Assembly: GCA_963764365.1 (NCBI GenBank)
Contig: CAVXSI010000022.1
Location: 1 to 64,000, forward strand
Source: VRUE01 sp963764365
GTDB lineage: Bacteria; Actinomycetota; Thermoleophilia; Solirubrobacterales; 70-9
Direction of reading: 5' to 3'
DNA: 64,000 bases
The translations under genes were made by a program, and so were the position numbers. Each line of letters begins with the position of its first letter. Within the stretch, counting starts at the first letter, position 1. A model generated the notes under the pieces. The model was not told where the DNA came from. It saw only the letters and a program-made list of their open reading frames with translations, and did no database searches. Shown one piece after another: positions 37,312-45,696 of this stretch.

Positions 37312-38016
37312 GTGCCAAGGACAGCCTGCATCGCCATCGTGTCGGCAATCTGCTGCCTCGCGGCTGCGCCGGCGAGTGCGGCGCCGATCCCCACCCGCGT
37401 CGCCCACGCGGCCGGGCGGATCGTGCCGATCCCGGCCGCGGTCCCGCACGAAGCGGGGGACATGGTCGACAGCCGCATCGTCCCCGATCTGCGCTGGATC
37501 GCCAGGCGCTACCCGATCTTCGTCACCGACGGCTACTCGGGCCCGCTGCCGGACGGCGCCCGGGTCGGCTGCAACGGTTGCCACGTCCGCAACTCCGATC
37601 ACTACAACGGGCTGGCGGTCGACATCGTGCCGGCCGGCGGCGGCGCCAGGTGCGACGCGAGCTGGGCGCCGATCGCCCGCCTCGCCCACTGGGCCGAGCC
37701 GACGCAGAACCATCCCCGCCCGCCGTTCCGCTGGGTCGGCTACAACGGCGACGCCGGCCACGGCTGCGGCAACCACCTCCACCTCTCATGGGAACACGCC
37801 GTCGCGCCGATGTTCCAGCTCGCCGAATGGGTCGAGGTCTTCCCGGCCGGCGGCCGGACACCGGTGGCAGGGCCGCATCCGCAGGGCCCGGGCGGCGGCG
37901 CGAAACCGGAAGCCGTGCAGCCGCAGGGCGGCAGCCGCCCCGGCCAGACCCCGGCGAAGAGCCCGCAGGGCGGGATCTCGACCGTCCAGGCCGGCGGCAT
38001 CGGCGCAGCCGACTGA
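37312..38016 (+). CDS. Secreted peptidase M15-like protein
   Basis: 234 residues from GTG at 37312. Signal peptide IAIVSAICCLAAAPASAAPIP. The mature part has VTDGYSG...SDHYNGLAVDIVP, the SxHxxGxAxD zinc-site pattern of D-Ala-D-Ala carboxypeptidases (M15/VanY fold), and a later CGNHLHLSWEH supplying further His ligands. Extra Cys pairs (CNGC, CGNH) suggest disulfides. The C-terminal 60 residues are Gly/Pro/Gln-rich low complexity. Probable peptidoglycan turnover, outside the membrane. Confidence 0.72.
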   Translation: MPRTACIAIVSAICCLAAAPASAAPIPTRVAHAAGRIVPIPAAVPHEAGDMVDSRIVPDLRWIARRYPIFVTDGYSGPLPDGARVGCNGCHVRNSDHYNGLAVDIVPAGGGARCDASWAPIARLAHWAEPTQNHPRPPFRWVGYNGDAGHGCGNHLHLSWEHAVAPMFQLAEWVEVFPAGGRTPVAGPHPQGPGGGAKPEAVQPQGGSRPGQTPAKSPQGGISTVQAGGIGAAD

Positions 38017-38026
38017 CGCCGGCAAC

Positions 38027-38078
38027 GGACGTGCCGGTGATTGACCGCCCAATACGGTGGTCAACTCCCGGCGCGTCC
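38027..38078. repeat. Palindromic hairpin, class C (52 bp)
   Basis: GGACGTGCCGGTGATTGACC against GGTCAACTCCCGGCGCGTCC with a few mismatches; loop GCCCAATACGGT. The GGACGTGCCGGT start is identical to the copy inside the cobA/hemD gene (60939) and nearly so to 40032. It sits between two co-oriented secreted-protein genes. Confidence 0.85.
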
Positions 38079-38083
38079 GTAGG

Positions 38084-38563
38084 ATGCGGCGGATGCGCTG
38101 CGTCCTTGCACTTGCCCTCGTCGCGGGCGGCCTGATCGCCGCCGGCTGTGGGGGACCCGGAGATTCGACGCCGGTCGCCTGCCTGGAAGGGACGGGCGCC
38201 TACCTGAAGGCGCTCCAGAAGGCGCCCGGGGAGGTGCGCATGGCCGGCGAGACGCCGATCTCCGAATGCCTGGCTGAAAACCAGCAGGGAGGCGACCTGG
38301 CGACGGTCGGGGTGGCGATGGTGACCGCCGCGACCAGGCTCAACGCCGAGGCCCGCGGCGACCCCGGCGGCATCGCCAACCTGCGACTCGGCTATCTGCT
38401 CGGGGCGGCGAAGCGGGGTGCCGAAAACACCGAAGGCATCCACACCGACCTGGTCCGCCGGCTCGTCGCCGCCGCCCGCTACAGCCCCGACAACCGCCCG
38501 CTGCCCCCGGCCTTCTACCGGGGGTATCGGAGTGGATACGCTGCCGGGCGGAAGGATGGTTGA
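38084..38563 (+). CDS. Putative lipoprotein
   Basis: About 159 residues. Start taken as ATG 38084, just after the palindrome; ATG 38093 and GTG 38057 are alternatives. Lipobox in LALALVAGGLIAAGCGG gives Cys as the first mature residue. The mature domain is mostly helical (ATVGVAMVTAATRLNAEARG, NLRLGYLLGAAKRG) and ends FYRGYRSGYAAGRKDG. No family recognised. It may be transcribed with the M15-like gene upstream. Confidence 0.65.
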   Translation: MRRMRCVLALALVAGGLIAAGCGGPGDSTPVACLEGTGAYLKALQKAPGEVRMAGETPISECLAENQQGGDLATVGVAMVTAATRLNAEARGDPGGIANLRLGYLLGAAKRGAENTEGIHTDLVRRLVAAARYSPDNRPLPPAFYRGYRSGYAAGRKDG

Positions 38564-38605
38564 ACTACGAAAGGCCGTGAAGACCGAGCAGGTCGGTGGA
38601 CGCTG

Positions 38606-38668
38606 GGAGCGAGGTCAGGGGAGCACGCCGTCCAGGGCGTGACCCGAATCCGAGCGACCGAGGACCCC
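38606..38668. repeat. Degenerate class A element core
   Basis: The gap before fumC contains GGGAGCACGCCgtccaGGGCGTGACCC-like hairpin sequence followed by GCGACCGAGGAC, the same arrangement as the cores at 35508 and 50253. Clear outer arms were not found, so this may be a decayed copy. Confidence 0.5.
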
Positions 38669-38708
38669 GAGATGCGCCGGTTTGCAGCGGCCACGATCAA
38701 GGAGACCG

Positions 38709-40022
38709 ATGCCTGAGCAGCTCTGGGGTGGCGAGACGACGAAAGCAGTGGAGAACTTCCCGGTGTCGGGCGAGCGGGTGCCCGTTCCGGTGATCCGCTG
38801 GCTGGGCCGGCTGAAGGCCGCGGCGGCTCGGGCCAACGGCGAGCTCGGCGGGCTCGACGCCGATCTCGCCTCGGCGATCGCCGACGCCGGCGACGCGGTG
38901 GCCGGCGGCGAGCACGACGAGCAGTTCCCGGTCGACGTCTTCCAGACCGGCTCCGGAACCTCCTCGAACATGAACGCGAACGAGGTGATCGCGAAGCTGG
39001 CCGGCGACGCGGCGCATCCCAACGACCACGTCAACATGGGCCAGTCCTCGAACGACGTCTTCCCCTCCGCCGTCCACCTGGCGGCGCTTGACGAGACGGC
39101 GCACGCGCTGCTGCCGGCGATGAACGGCCTGCAGGCGGCGCTGGCCGAGAAGGAGCGGCGCTTCGCCGACGTGGTCAAGGCCGGCCGCACCCACCTGATG
39201 GACGCGGTCCCGGTGACGCTCGGCCAGGAGTTCGGCGGCTACGCGGCGCAGGTCAGCCTCGGCATCCAGCGGATCGAGGGGACCCTGCGGCGGGTCGGCC
39301 AGATCCCGCTCGGCGGCACCGCCACCGGCACCGGCCTCAACACCCACCCCGAGTTCGCCGCCAGGGTGCGGGAGAAGCTCGCCGCCGACACCGGCCTGGC
39401 GATCTCCGAGCCGCTCGACCGGTTCGAGGCGCAGGCCAACCGCGATGCCCTGGTCGAGCTGTCGGGGGCGCTCAAGGTCTACGCCGTATCGCTCAACAAG
39501 ATCGCCAACGACCTGGCGCTGATGGGCTCCGGCCCGCGCGCCGGGCTCGCCGAGCTGCGCCTGCCGGAGCTGCAGAAGGGCTCCTCGATCATGCCCGGCA
39601 AGGTCAACCCGGTGATACCCGAGGTGGTGATCCAGGTCGCCGCCCAGGTGGTCGGCAACGACACCGCAATCACCATGGGGGGCAGCCAGGGGCAGTTCGA
39701 GCTGAACGTGCGGGTGCCGCTGATCGCGCGGAACCTGATCGACTCGATCGAACTGCTCGCCTCGGCCACGCGCCTGCTGGACGAGAAATGCGTCGCCGGG
39801 ATCGAGGCCAACGAGGAGATGACCGAGCGCCACGCCGAGGCTACCCTCGCCACCGCGACCGCGCTCAACCCGCACATCGGCTACGACCGCGCCGCCGACA
39901 TCGTCAAGGCCGCCGCCGAGTCCGGCCGCTCGCTGCGCGAGGTCGCGCTCGAGCAGGGCGTCGAGCCGGCGGTGCTGGAGGAGGCCCTGGACCACCGCCG
40001 CATGGCCCGGCCGCACGAGTAG
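38709..40022 (+). CDS. fumC: Class II fumarate hydratase
   Basis: 437 residues. Hydrates fumarate to malate in the TCA cycle. Motifs: TGSGTSSNMNANEV (residues about 80-93), GQSSNDVFPSAVH, AGRTHLMDAVPVTLGQEF, and the superfamily signature GSSIMPGKVNPV near residue 297. A GGAGA ribosome site is 4 bases before the ATG at 38709. Slightly shorter than E. coli FumC at the N-terminus. Convergent with an aldehyde dehydrogenase gene across the hairpin at 40032. Confidence 0.95.
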   Translation: MPEQLWGGETTKAVENFPVSGERVPVPVIRWLGRLKAAAARANGELGGLDADLASAIADAGDAVAGGEHDEQFPVDVFQTGSGTSSNMNANEVIAKLAGDAAHPNDHVNMGQSSNDVFPSAVHLAALDETAHALLPAMNGLQAALAEKERRFADVVKAGRTHLMDAVPVTLGQEFGGYAAQVSLGIQRIEGTLRRVGQIPLGGTATGTGLNTHPEFAARVREKLAADTGLAISEPLDRFEAQANRDALVELSGALKVYAVSLNKIANDLALMGSGPRAGLAELRLPELQKGSSIMPGKVNPVIPEVVIQVAAQVVGNDTAITMGGSQGQFELNVRVPLIARNLIDSIELLASATRLLDEKCVAGIEANEEMTERHAEATLATATALNPHIGYDRAADIVKAAAESGRSLREVALEQGVEPAVLEEALDHRRMARPHE

Positions 40023-40031
40023 CGATCAGCC

Positions 40032-40082
40032 GACGTGCCGTGAGTTAGCTGCCCATATAGGGGGTGTAACTCACGGCACGTC
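40032..40082. repeat. Palindromic hairpin, class C (51 bp)
   Basis: Perfect 16-bp arms, GACGTGCCGTGAGTTA (40032-40047) and its complement (40067-40082), loop GCTGCCCATATAGGGGGTG. It lies between the stops of convergent fumC and aldehyde dehydrogenase genes. There is no U-tract on either side, so it is not a standard intrinsic terminator. Confidence 0.9.
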
Positions 40083-40084
40083 TA

Positions 40085-41530
40085 TCAACCCTGGAGGGTG
40101 ACGAAGCGCTCCTCGGTCAGCTCGAGGACCGCGAAGGCGGGGCCCTCGCGGGTGTTGCCGGAGTCCTTGACTCCGCCGTAGGGCTGCTGGTCGGCGCGGA
40201 AGGTCGGCACCTCGTTGATCAGGACGCCGCCGAACTCGAGCGTCCGCGCCGCCTCGAGGCCGCGGCCCATGTCGCGGGTGAAGACGCCGGCCTGGAGGCC
40301 GAACCTGGAGTCGTTCGCCATCCGCAGCGCCTCGCCGAAGTCGCGGTAGCGGTCGACCGTCGCCACCGGGCCGAAGACCTCCTCGCACCAGACCTTCGCC
40401 TCGCGCGGCGGCGCCCCGAGCAGGGTCGGCGCCAGGCAGCGGCCGTCGTCGACCAGCTCGCCGCCGGTCAGCAGCTCGGCGCCGCCGGCGACCGCCTCGT
40501 CGATCCAGTCCTTGACCCGGTCGCGGTCTCCCGGGGAGATCAGCGGGCCGACGTCGGTCTCCGGGTCGAGCGGGTCGCCGACGTTGAGCGTCTCGGCCCT
40601 GGCGACCAGCTGCGCGGTGAACGCGTCGGCGACGTCCTCGTGGACGAGGATCCGCTGGATCGAGATGCAGCTCTGGCCGGCGTGCGAGAAGGCATGGATC
40701 TGAGCTTTGTCGGCGGCCGTCTCCCAGTCGCCGTCGGAGTGGACGATCAGCGGCGCGTTGGAGCCGAGCTCGAGGTTGACCTTCTTGTGCGGGACGCGGC
40801 TGCGGATCCCCCAGCCGACCCCGGCCGAGCCGGTGAAGCTGAGCGCGCCGGTCAGCTCATGCTCGACGATCGCCTTGCCGACCTCCGAGCCGGGTCCGGG
40901 GACGACGCTGAGCCAGCCCTCGGGCAGCCCCGCCTCGACCAGGATCGCGGCCAGCTTCAGGGCCGAGATCGGCGTCTGCCCGGCCGGCTTGAGGACGACC
41001 GCGTTGCCGGCGGCGATCGCCGGCCCGAGCTTGTGGGCGACCAGGTTGAGGGGGAAGTTGAAGGGGCTGATCGCGCCGACGACGCCGTAGGGGACGCGCA
41101 GCATCACACCGAGCTTGCCGGCGCCGGAGGAGGAGGCGTCCATCGGCACCGTGCCGCCGGTCAGCTTGCGCGCCTCGACCGCGGAGAAGGTGAGGGTGTC
41201 GACGCAGCGGCCGGCCTCGGCCTGCGCGGTCTTCAGCGGCTTGCCGGCCTCGGCGGCGATCGTCAGCGCCAGCTCGTCGAGCCGCTCGCCGACCAGCTCG
41301 GCGGCGCGGTCGAGCACCGCCGCCCGCTCGTGCTGGGGGAAGTCGCCGGACTCGTAGGCGGCGCGCGCGGCGATCGCCGCGCGGTCGACCAGCGCCGCAT
41401 CGCCGCGGGCGACCCGGCCGACCGGCGTGCCGTCGTAGGGGCTCGCGACCTCGTCCCACTCGCCGGTCCGCAGCCACTCGCCGGCGACGAGCAGCTCGTG
41501 GTCGATCGCTTTCACGCTCTGCGTGGCCAC
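40085..41530 (-). CDS. NAD(P)-dependent aldehyde dehydrogenase
   Basis: 481 residues. Cofactor region ISPFNFPLNLVAHKLGPAIAAGN, GSAGVGWGI, catalytic Glu in VNLELGSNAP, catalytic Cys in HAGQSCISIQR, and EEVFGPVATV near the end. The short form and PFNFPLNL suggest the lactaldehyde/non-phosphorylating glyceraldehyde-type group, but substrate is not determined. Gene stands alone between a class C hairpin at its 3' end and a divergent SpoIID gene. Confidence 0.88.
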   Translation of the reverse strand: MATQSVKAIDHELLVAGEWLRTGEWDEVASPYDGTPVGRVARGDAALVDRAAIAARAAYESGDFPQHERAAVLDRAAELVGERLDELALTIAAEAGKPLKTAQAEAGRCVDTLTFSAVEARKLTGGTVPMDASSSGAGKLGVMLRVPYGVVGAISPFNFPLNLVAHKLGPAIAAGNAVVLKPAGQTPISALKLAAILVEAGLPEGWLSVVPGPGSEVGKAIVEHELTGALSFTGSAGVGWGIRSRVPHKKVNLELGSNAPLIVHSDGDWETAADKAQIHAFSHAGQSCISIQRILVHEDVADAFTAQLVARAETLNVGDPLDPETDVGPLISPGDRDRVKDWIDEAVAGGAELLTGGELVDDGRCLAPTLLGAPPREAKVWCEEVFGPVATVDRYRDFGEALRMANDSRFGLQAGVFTRDMGRGLEAARTLEFGGVLINEVPTFRADQQPYGGVKDSGNTREGPAFAVLELTEERFVTLQG

Positions 41531-41620
41531 TCCGTCAAGGGTAGTGCAGGCCGAGACTCCCGCTTCGCGAATCTGTTGACCTGAAGATGCGACGCCACGC
41601 CATCACATCCGGCCGCGCGT

Positions 41621-41655
41621 GGCGAGTTGGTGGCGGCATGCGACACCAACTCGCC
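41621..41655 (+). promoter_or_regulatory. Hairpin with a start codon in its loop
   Basis: GGCGAGTTGGTG (41621-41632) and CACCAACTCGCC (41644-41655) form a perfect 12-bp stem. The 11-base loop GCGGCATGCGA contains the ATG (41638) that gives the SpoIID-like protein a standard-length signal peptide. In mRNA this would hide the sequence just before that ATG and so could limit translation. If the upstream ATG 41587 is used instead, the hairpin lies in the coding region. Confidence 0.6.
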
Positions 41656-42837
41656 ATCCTCGCGACGATCGCGGCCCTGGCGGCCCTGCTGCTCGCACCG
41701 AGAGGCGCCGCCGCCCGCGTCAGCTGGGTCGTGCAGGGGCACGGCTTCGGCCACGGCGTCGGAATGAGCCAGTACGGCGCCTACGGCTACGCCCAGCACG
41801 GCAAGGGCTACCGCTTCATCCTCGCCCACTACTACAGCGGGACGACGATCGGGACGCTGCCGGGCCCGCGAATCGTCCGCGTGCTGATCGAAACCGGCGG
41901 CGACGTCGGCTTCAGCGGTGCGACCAGCGCCTGCGGCAAGAGCCTCTCCCCCGGTGGCGCCTACGAGGCGCGGCGGACCGGCCGCGGCGTCCAGCTTCGC
42001 ACCGGCGGCGGCAGGGCGCTCGCCAACTGCGGCCACAGGCTGCGCGCCAGCGGGCGCGGTTGGGTGAGGATCGGCGGCGCGCCCTACCGCGGCGCGCTCG
42101 AAGCGGTGCCGGGCGAAGGCGGCTCGCTCAACGCGGTCAACGCGCTGCCGGTCGACCAGTACGTGAAGGGCGTGATCCCGAACGAGTCGCCCGCCTCCTG
42201 GCCGATCGCGGCGCTCGAGGCCCAGGCCGTCGCGGCCCGCTCCTACGCGCTCGCCGACCAGGTCGAAGGCAGCGGCTTCGACCTCTACGCCGACACCCGC
42301 AGCCAGGTCTACAGGGGGATGGGCAGCGAGGCGGCCAGTGGCAACCGGGCGGCGAACCTGACCAGGGGGCAGGTCGCGATGTACGGCGGCCAGGTCGCCG
42401 AGACCTTCTTCTCCGCCTGCTCGGGGGGCTACACCGAGAGCGTCCAGAACGTCTTCTTCGGCCCCCCGATCCCCTACCTCGTCGGGGTGCCGGACCCGTA
42501 CGACGGCGCCTGCCCGCTCCACACCTGGAAGAAGAGATTCTCGGAGGGACAGATCAACTCGAAGCTGAGCGGTTATCTGCACGGGGCGCTGAAGCGGGTC
42601 GCGATCACCCAGCACGGCGTCTCCCCGCGGATCGTCTGGGCGAAGCTCTACGGAACCGGCGGCGTCACCAAGATCCGCGGCGACCAGCTCGAGTCGGCGC
42701 TCGGCGCCTACAGCACCTGGATGAGCTTCCGCAAGATCGTCAACGGCAAGCCGGTCGGTGGGGGCGGAGGCGGTGGTGGGGGCGGCGAATCCCAGCCGCA
42801 ACCTCAACCCGGTCCGCCCGGCGGCGTGGGTGGCTGA
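41638..42837 (+). CDS. Secreted SpoIID/LytB-domain protein
   Basis: 399 residues from ATG 41638 (ATG 41587 in the same frame would add 17). Signal peptide LAILATIAALAALLLAPRGAAA. SpoIID domain: GHGFGHGVGMSQYGAYGYA near the N-terminus (unusual, since this GHGxGMSQ motif is usually late in SpoIID), and LPVDQYVKGVIPNESPASWPIAALEAQAVAARSYAL, then FSACSGGYTES. These proteins cut peptidoglycan glycan strands at denuded sites. The tail is poly-Gly then Pro/Gln. Its stop TGA is the first triplet of the class B element at 42835. Confidence 0.85.
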   Translation: MRHQLAILATIAALAALLLAPRGAAARVSWVVQGHGFGHGVGMSQYGAYGYAQHGKGYRFILAHYYSGTTIGTLPGPRIVRVLIETGGDVGFSGATSACGKSLSPGGAYEARRTGRGVQLRTGGGRALANCGHRLRASGRGWVRIGGAPYRGALEAVPGEGGSLNAVNALPVDQYVKGVIPNESPASWPIAALEAQAVAARSYALADQVEGSGFDLYADTRSQVYRGMGSEAASGNRAANLTRGQVAMYGGQVAETFFSACSGGYTESVQNVFFGPPIPYLVGVPDPYDGACPLHTWKKRFSEGQINSKLSGYLHGALKRVAITQHGVSPRIVWAKLYGTGGVTKIRGDQLESALGAYSTWMSFRKIVNGKPVGGGGGGGGGGESQPQPQPGPPGGVGG

Positions 42838-42974
42838 GGAGGGCGGGGGTCGCCTCCCGAGCTGCCCATCACCGCCTTCGGCGGTGAAACCTGGATGCCG
42901 CTACGCGGCACAGAAACACTCTGCGGTGCCCGCTTCGCGAGGCACTCGGGAGGCGACCCCCGCCCTCCTTCTCA
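42835..42974. repeat. Palindromic element, class B, copy 1 (140 bp)
   Basis: About 27-bp arms (42835-42861 and 42945-42974) starting TGAGGAGGGCGGGGGTCGCC. The interior, read on the minus strand, is CTCGCGAAGCGGGCACCGC..., with small hairpins GCCGC/GCGGC and TCACCGCC/GGCGGTGA, the same as copies at 51815, 53573 and 63215. Both ends coincide with stop codons of the two convergent genes. Confidence 0.93.
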
Positions 42975-43997
42975 ACCGTCCGGGTAGGGCTGGATGGGGA
43001 TTCCGTGGTCGGTCTCGCGCATGCCGAACTCGTATGCGGCTCCGCCGGGGAGGGAGAGCTGGCGTGGGGCGTGGCCGGGGCGTTCCACGGCGAGTTCGAG
43101 GTCCGAGACCGAGCAGTTGATCGTGTTGTGCTCCGGGCCCTCGGGGTCGGCGTAGATCCAGCCTACGAAGTCCTTGCTGGGGGCTGACACTTCGCCACGA
43201 ACCGTTATGTCCTTACCCGGCAGGACGAAGCTGCATCTGCCCGGGGTGGCGTCTATGGACGCTGAGCGAATCTGGCCGAAGCCTCCCAGCCGGTGCTGCT
43301 CGCCTTCCAGCCGCAGCATTCCCGAGGGGACCCAGGGGGTCGTCCAGGGTCCCAGCTTGATCCGGGCGGCGCCGGCGTCGAAATAGGTGTCGGGCGCGTC
43401 GGCGAAGCCGGTGCCCTCGAGCCATACCCAGCGCTCGGCGTGCTCGCTGCCCCAGTTATGGCCGATCATCCCCGGCCAGCCCGCGATCTCGATCTCCTCG
43501 CCGCCGACGGTCAGCCGCCCGTCGAAGCGGGCGTCGGGGAACGGGGCGACGAACTTGGTCTTCGGCAACCGCGTCTCGTAGAGCCTGTCCGAGGGCAGGT
43601 ACCTGCACGGCGGGGCGTCGCCGGCGAAGGTCAGGTCCCAGGAGACGGCGCCCTCCTTCGCGCCAGCGCTCCCTCTGCCCGCATCAGGTTCAAGAGGAAC
43701 AGCGGCGGCGCGGGCGTAGCCGGGGCCGATCTCGGACTCGCCGACACGGATCCAGGAGCCGGACGGCGCCGACAGCTCGGCCGCCGGCACGGTCACCTTG
43801 GTCGCCCGCGGCCCCTCCGCCTCGCGGTCGAAGAGGACGAACCAGATCGACGCGTTCGGCTCCGCCCCCGGCCGCTTGTGGACGGTGTGCCTGATCCAGA
43901 GGCCCTGACCTCCACCCGGACGGCAGGCCTTTATGTAGAAGCTCTCGTAGTGGCCGGCCTTTGCCGGCACCTTTGGAAACCTGGCTCCCTGGTCCAT
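42972..43997 (-). CDS. Lipocalin-like (CrtC/AttH-type) protein
   Basis: 341 residues from ATG 43997 (ATG 44003 also possible). Features PAKAGHYESFYIKACRP, IWFVLFDREAEGP, GWPGMIGHNWGSEHAERWVWLEG, and WTTPWVPSGMLRLEGEQH. The HNWG plus Trp-rich pattern is seen in the hydroxyneurosporene synthase-like lipocalin group and in tocopherol-cyclase-like proteins. No carotenoid genes lie nearby, so a catalytic role is unproven. The segment EPDAGRGSAGAKEG (43650-43700) looks like a small insert. Confidence 0.65.
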   Translation of the reverse strand: MDQGARFPKVPAKAGHYESFYIKACRPGGGQGLWIRHTVHKRPGAEPNASIWFVLFDREAEGPRATKVTVPAAELSAPSGSWIRVGESEIGPGYARAAAVPLEPDAGRGSAGAKEGAVSWDLTFAGDAPPCRYLPSDRLYETRLPKTKFVAPFPDARFDGRLTVGGEEIEIAGWPGMIGHNWGSEHAERWVWLEGTGFADAPDTYFDAGAARIKLGPWTTPWVPSGMLRLEGEQHRLGGFGQIRSASIDATPGRCSFVLPGKDITVRGEVSAPSKDFVGWIYADPEGPEHNTINCSVSDLELAVERPGHAPRQLSLPGGAAYEFGMRETDHGIPIQPYPDG

Positions 43998-44040
43998 TTC
44001 CAAAGATTAGAGCCCGAAAACCAAGCAGGTTTGCTGAGAT

Positions 44041-45114
44041 CTAAACCTTGATCGTGATCACGTCGCCGTCCTGGACCACGTAGTCGCGGCCCTCGATGCG
44101 AAGCAGGCCGCGGTCGCGGGCCGGGGCGTAGCCGCCGCACTCGACCAGCTCGCGCCAGCCGATCGCCTCCGCCTTCACGAACGCTTCCTGGATCTCGGTG
44201 TGGATCGTTCCCGCTGCCTCCAGCGCCGTGGCGCCCCGGGCCAGCGGCCGGGCCACCGCTTCCTTGTCCTCGCCGGCGGTGAAGAAGGTGATCAGCTCGA
44301 GCAGATCGTAGGCGGCGCGGACCAGGCGGGCGAGGCCGGAGCCCTCGACCCCGTAGGACTCGCGCATCTCCTCCGCTTCGGCCGGGTCGAGCTCGGCCAG
44401 CTCGTTCTCGATCCGGGCGCTGACCGCGACCACCCCGGCGCCCGCCGACGCGGCGTGCTCGGCGACCGCCTGCGGCGGCGCGGCATCGCCCTCGTCGACG
44501 TTGGCGACGTAGAGGATCGGCTTCGTGGTCAGTGCCTGCAGGTTGCGGGCGGCCGCCGGAGCCGCCTCGGGGACCGCGACCGAGCGGGCCGGGCGGCCCG
44601 CGGCGAGCTCCTCGCGCACCGCCTCCAGCCACCGCAGCTCGGCGATCGCCTCGGCATCGCCGGACTTCGCCTGCTTGGCGACCCGCGGCAGCCGCCGCTC
44701 GACCTGCTCGAAGTCGGACAGCACCAGCTCGGTCTCGATCGTCTCGATGTCGGCCGACGGGTCGACGCGGCCGTCGGGGTGGGGGACGCCGGAGTCGGCG
44801 TGGCAGCGGACGACGTGGCAGATCGCGTCGGTCTCGCGGATCGAGGCGAGGAAGCGGTTGCCGAGGCCCTCGCCCTCGGAGGCGCCCTTGACCAGGCCGG
44901 CGATGTCGTGGAAGGAGATCGTCGCCGGCACCAGCTCGGAGCTGCGCACGGTCGCCGCGACCTGCTCGAGCCGCTCGTCCGGCACCTGGGCGATCGCCAC
45001 GTTCGGCTCGATCGTCGTGAACGGGTAGTCGCCGGTCTGCGCCCCGCCCTTGGTCAGCGCGTTGAACAGGGTCGACTTGCCCGCGTTCGGCAGGCCCACG
45101 ATCCCGACTTTCAT
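44041..45114 (-). CDS. ychF: Redox-regulated ATPase YchF
   Basis: 357 residues, the usual length. Obg-family fold with P-loop VGLPNAGKSTLFNALT at residues 6-21, YPFTTIEPNVAI (switch I), DIAGLVKGASEGEGLGN (G3), and NVDEGD in place of NKxD, the mark of YchF proteins that prefer ATP. The C-terminal TGS domain ends RDYVVQDGDVITIKV. It binds ribosomes and affects translation and stress responses in other bacteria. The gene is followed by no obvious operon partner. Confidence 0.95.
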   Translation of the reverse strand: MKVGIVGLPNAGKSTLFNALTKGGAQTGDYPFTTIEPNVAIAQVPDERLEQVAATVRSSELVPATISFHDIAGLVKGASEGEGLGNRFLASIRETDAICHVVRCHADSGVPHPDGRVDPSADIETIETELVLSDFEQVERRLPRVAKQAKSGDAEAIAELRWLEAVREELAAGRPARSVAVPEAAPAAARNLQALTTKPILYVANVDEGDAAPPQAVAEHAASAGAGVVAVSARIENELAELDPAEAEEMRESYGVEGSGLARLVRAAYDLLELITFFTAGEDKEAVARPLARGATALEAAGTIHTEIQEAFVKAEAIGWRELVECGGYAPARDRGLLRIEGRDYVVQDGDVITIKV

Positions 45115-45127
45115 GCCGCGCCCCGGC

Positions 45128-45667
45128 TCATAGCGACAGTGGCACGATCAGGCCCAGCAGGATTCCCAGCAGAGCGCCGGCGAGGACATCGGACGGGTAG
45201 TGCATGCCGAGGTAGGGGCGGCCGAGCGAGAGCAGGAGAGCGACGCCAAGGGCGCCGGCGGTCGCCGGGTCGACCCGGAACATCGCCACGGCCACGGCGA
45301 ACGACGACAGTGCATGGGCGGAGGGGAAGCTGAGCGAGCTGGGGGCTCCGCCGAGCGGCGGCAGCCCCTCGAGCTGCGGCCGTGGCCGCTGCACCGCCAG
45401 CTTGATCAGGTAATTGAGGCCGATCGCGATCGGCCCCAGCGCCGCGCAGATCAACCACGCTTCCCGCCGCGAAGGATCGATCAACGCCAGCACCACGCCG
45501 AGCACGACCCAGACCAGCGCGTTGTTGCCGGCCTTGCCCAACGCCTTCGCAGCTCTCTCCATGCCGGGCGAGTGCCCGTGCGTGCGCATGTAGCGCAAGA
45601 GTCTTAGGTCGAGGCTCTCCACGGCCGCGGAGGATATTGGGCGTCGGAAGTCGCCCCCGACGCCCAT
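45128..45667 (-). CDS. PAP2-type membrane phosphatase
   Basis: 179 residues from ATG 45667 (TTG 45685 is an alternative). Multi-pass membrane protein. Phosphatase motifs in order: KLAVQRPRP (KxxxxxxRP), FPSAHALSSF (PSGH-type) and GRPYLGMHYPSDVLAG (SRxxxxxHxxxD). It probably removes phosphate from lipid carriers such as undecaprenyl pyrophosphate or from phosphatidic acid. The 3' end lies 13 bp upstream of ychF. Divergent from the BtrH-like gene. Confidence 0.85.
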   Translation of the reverse strand: MGVGGDFRRPISSAAVESLDLRLLRYMRTHGHSPGMERAAKALGKAGNNALVWVVLGVVLALIDPSRREAWLICAALGPIAIGLNYLIKLAVQRPRPQLEGLPPLGGAPSSLSFPSAHALSSFAVAVAMFRVDPATAGALGVALLLSLGRPYLGMHYPSDVLAGALLGILLGLIVPLSL

Positions 45668-45696
45668 TCCCGCCCGGTCGATCAAGATGTACGGCG

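Noticed and set aside
40032..40082. Class C hairpins as ordinary Rho-independent terminators
   Set aside because: They lack U-tracts on either strand, recur with shared arms and loops, and occur inside coding regions. A role in transcript ends is still possible, but not as standard terminators.
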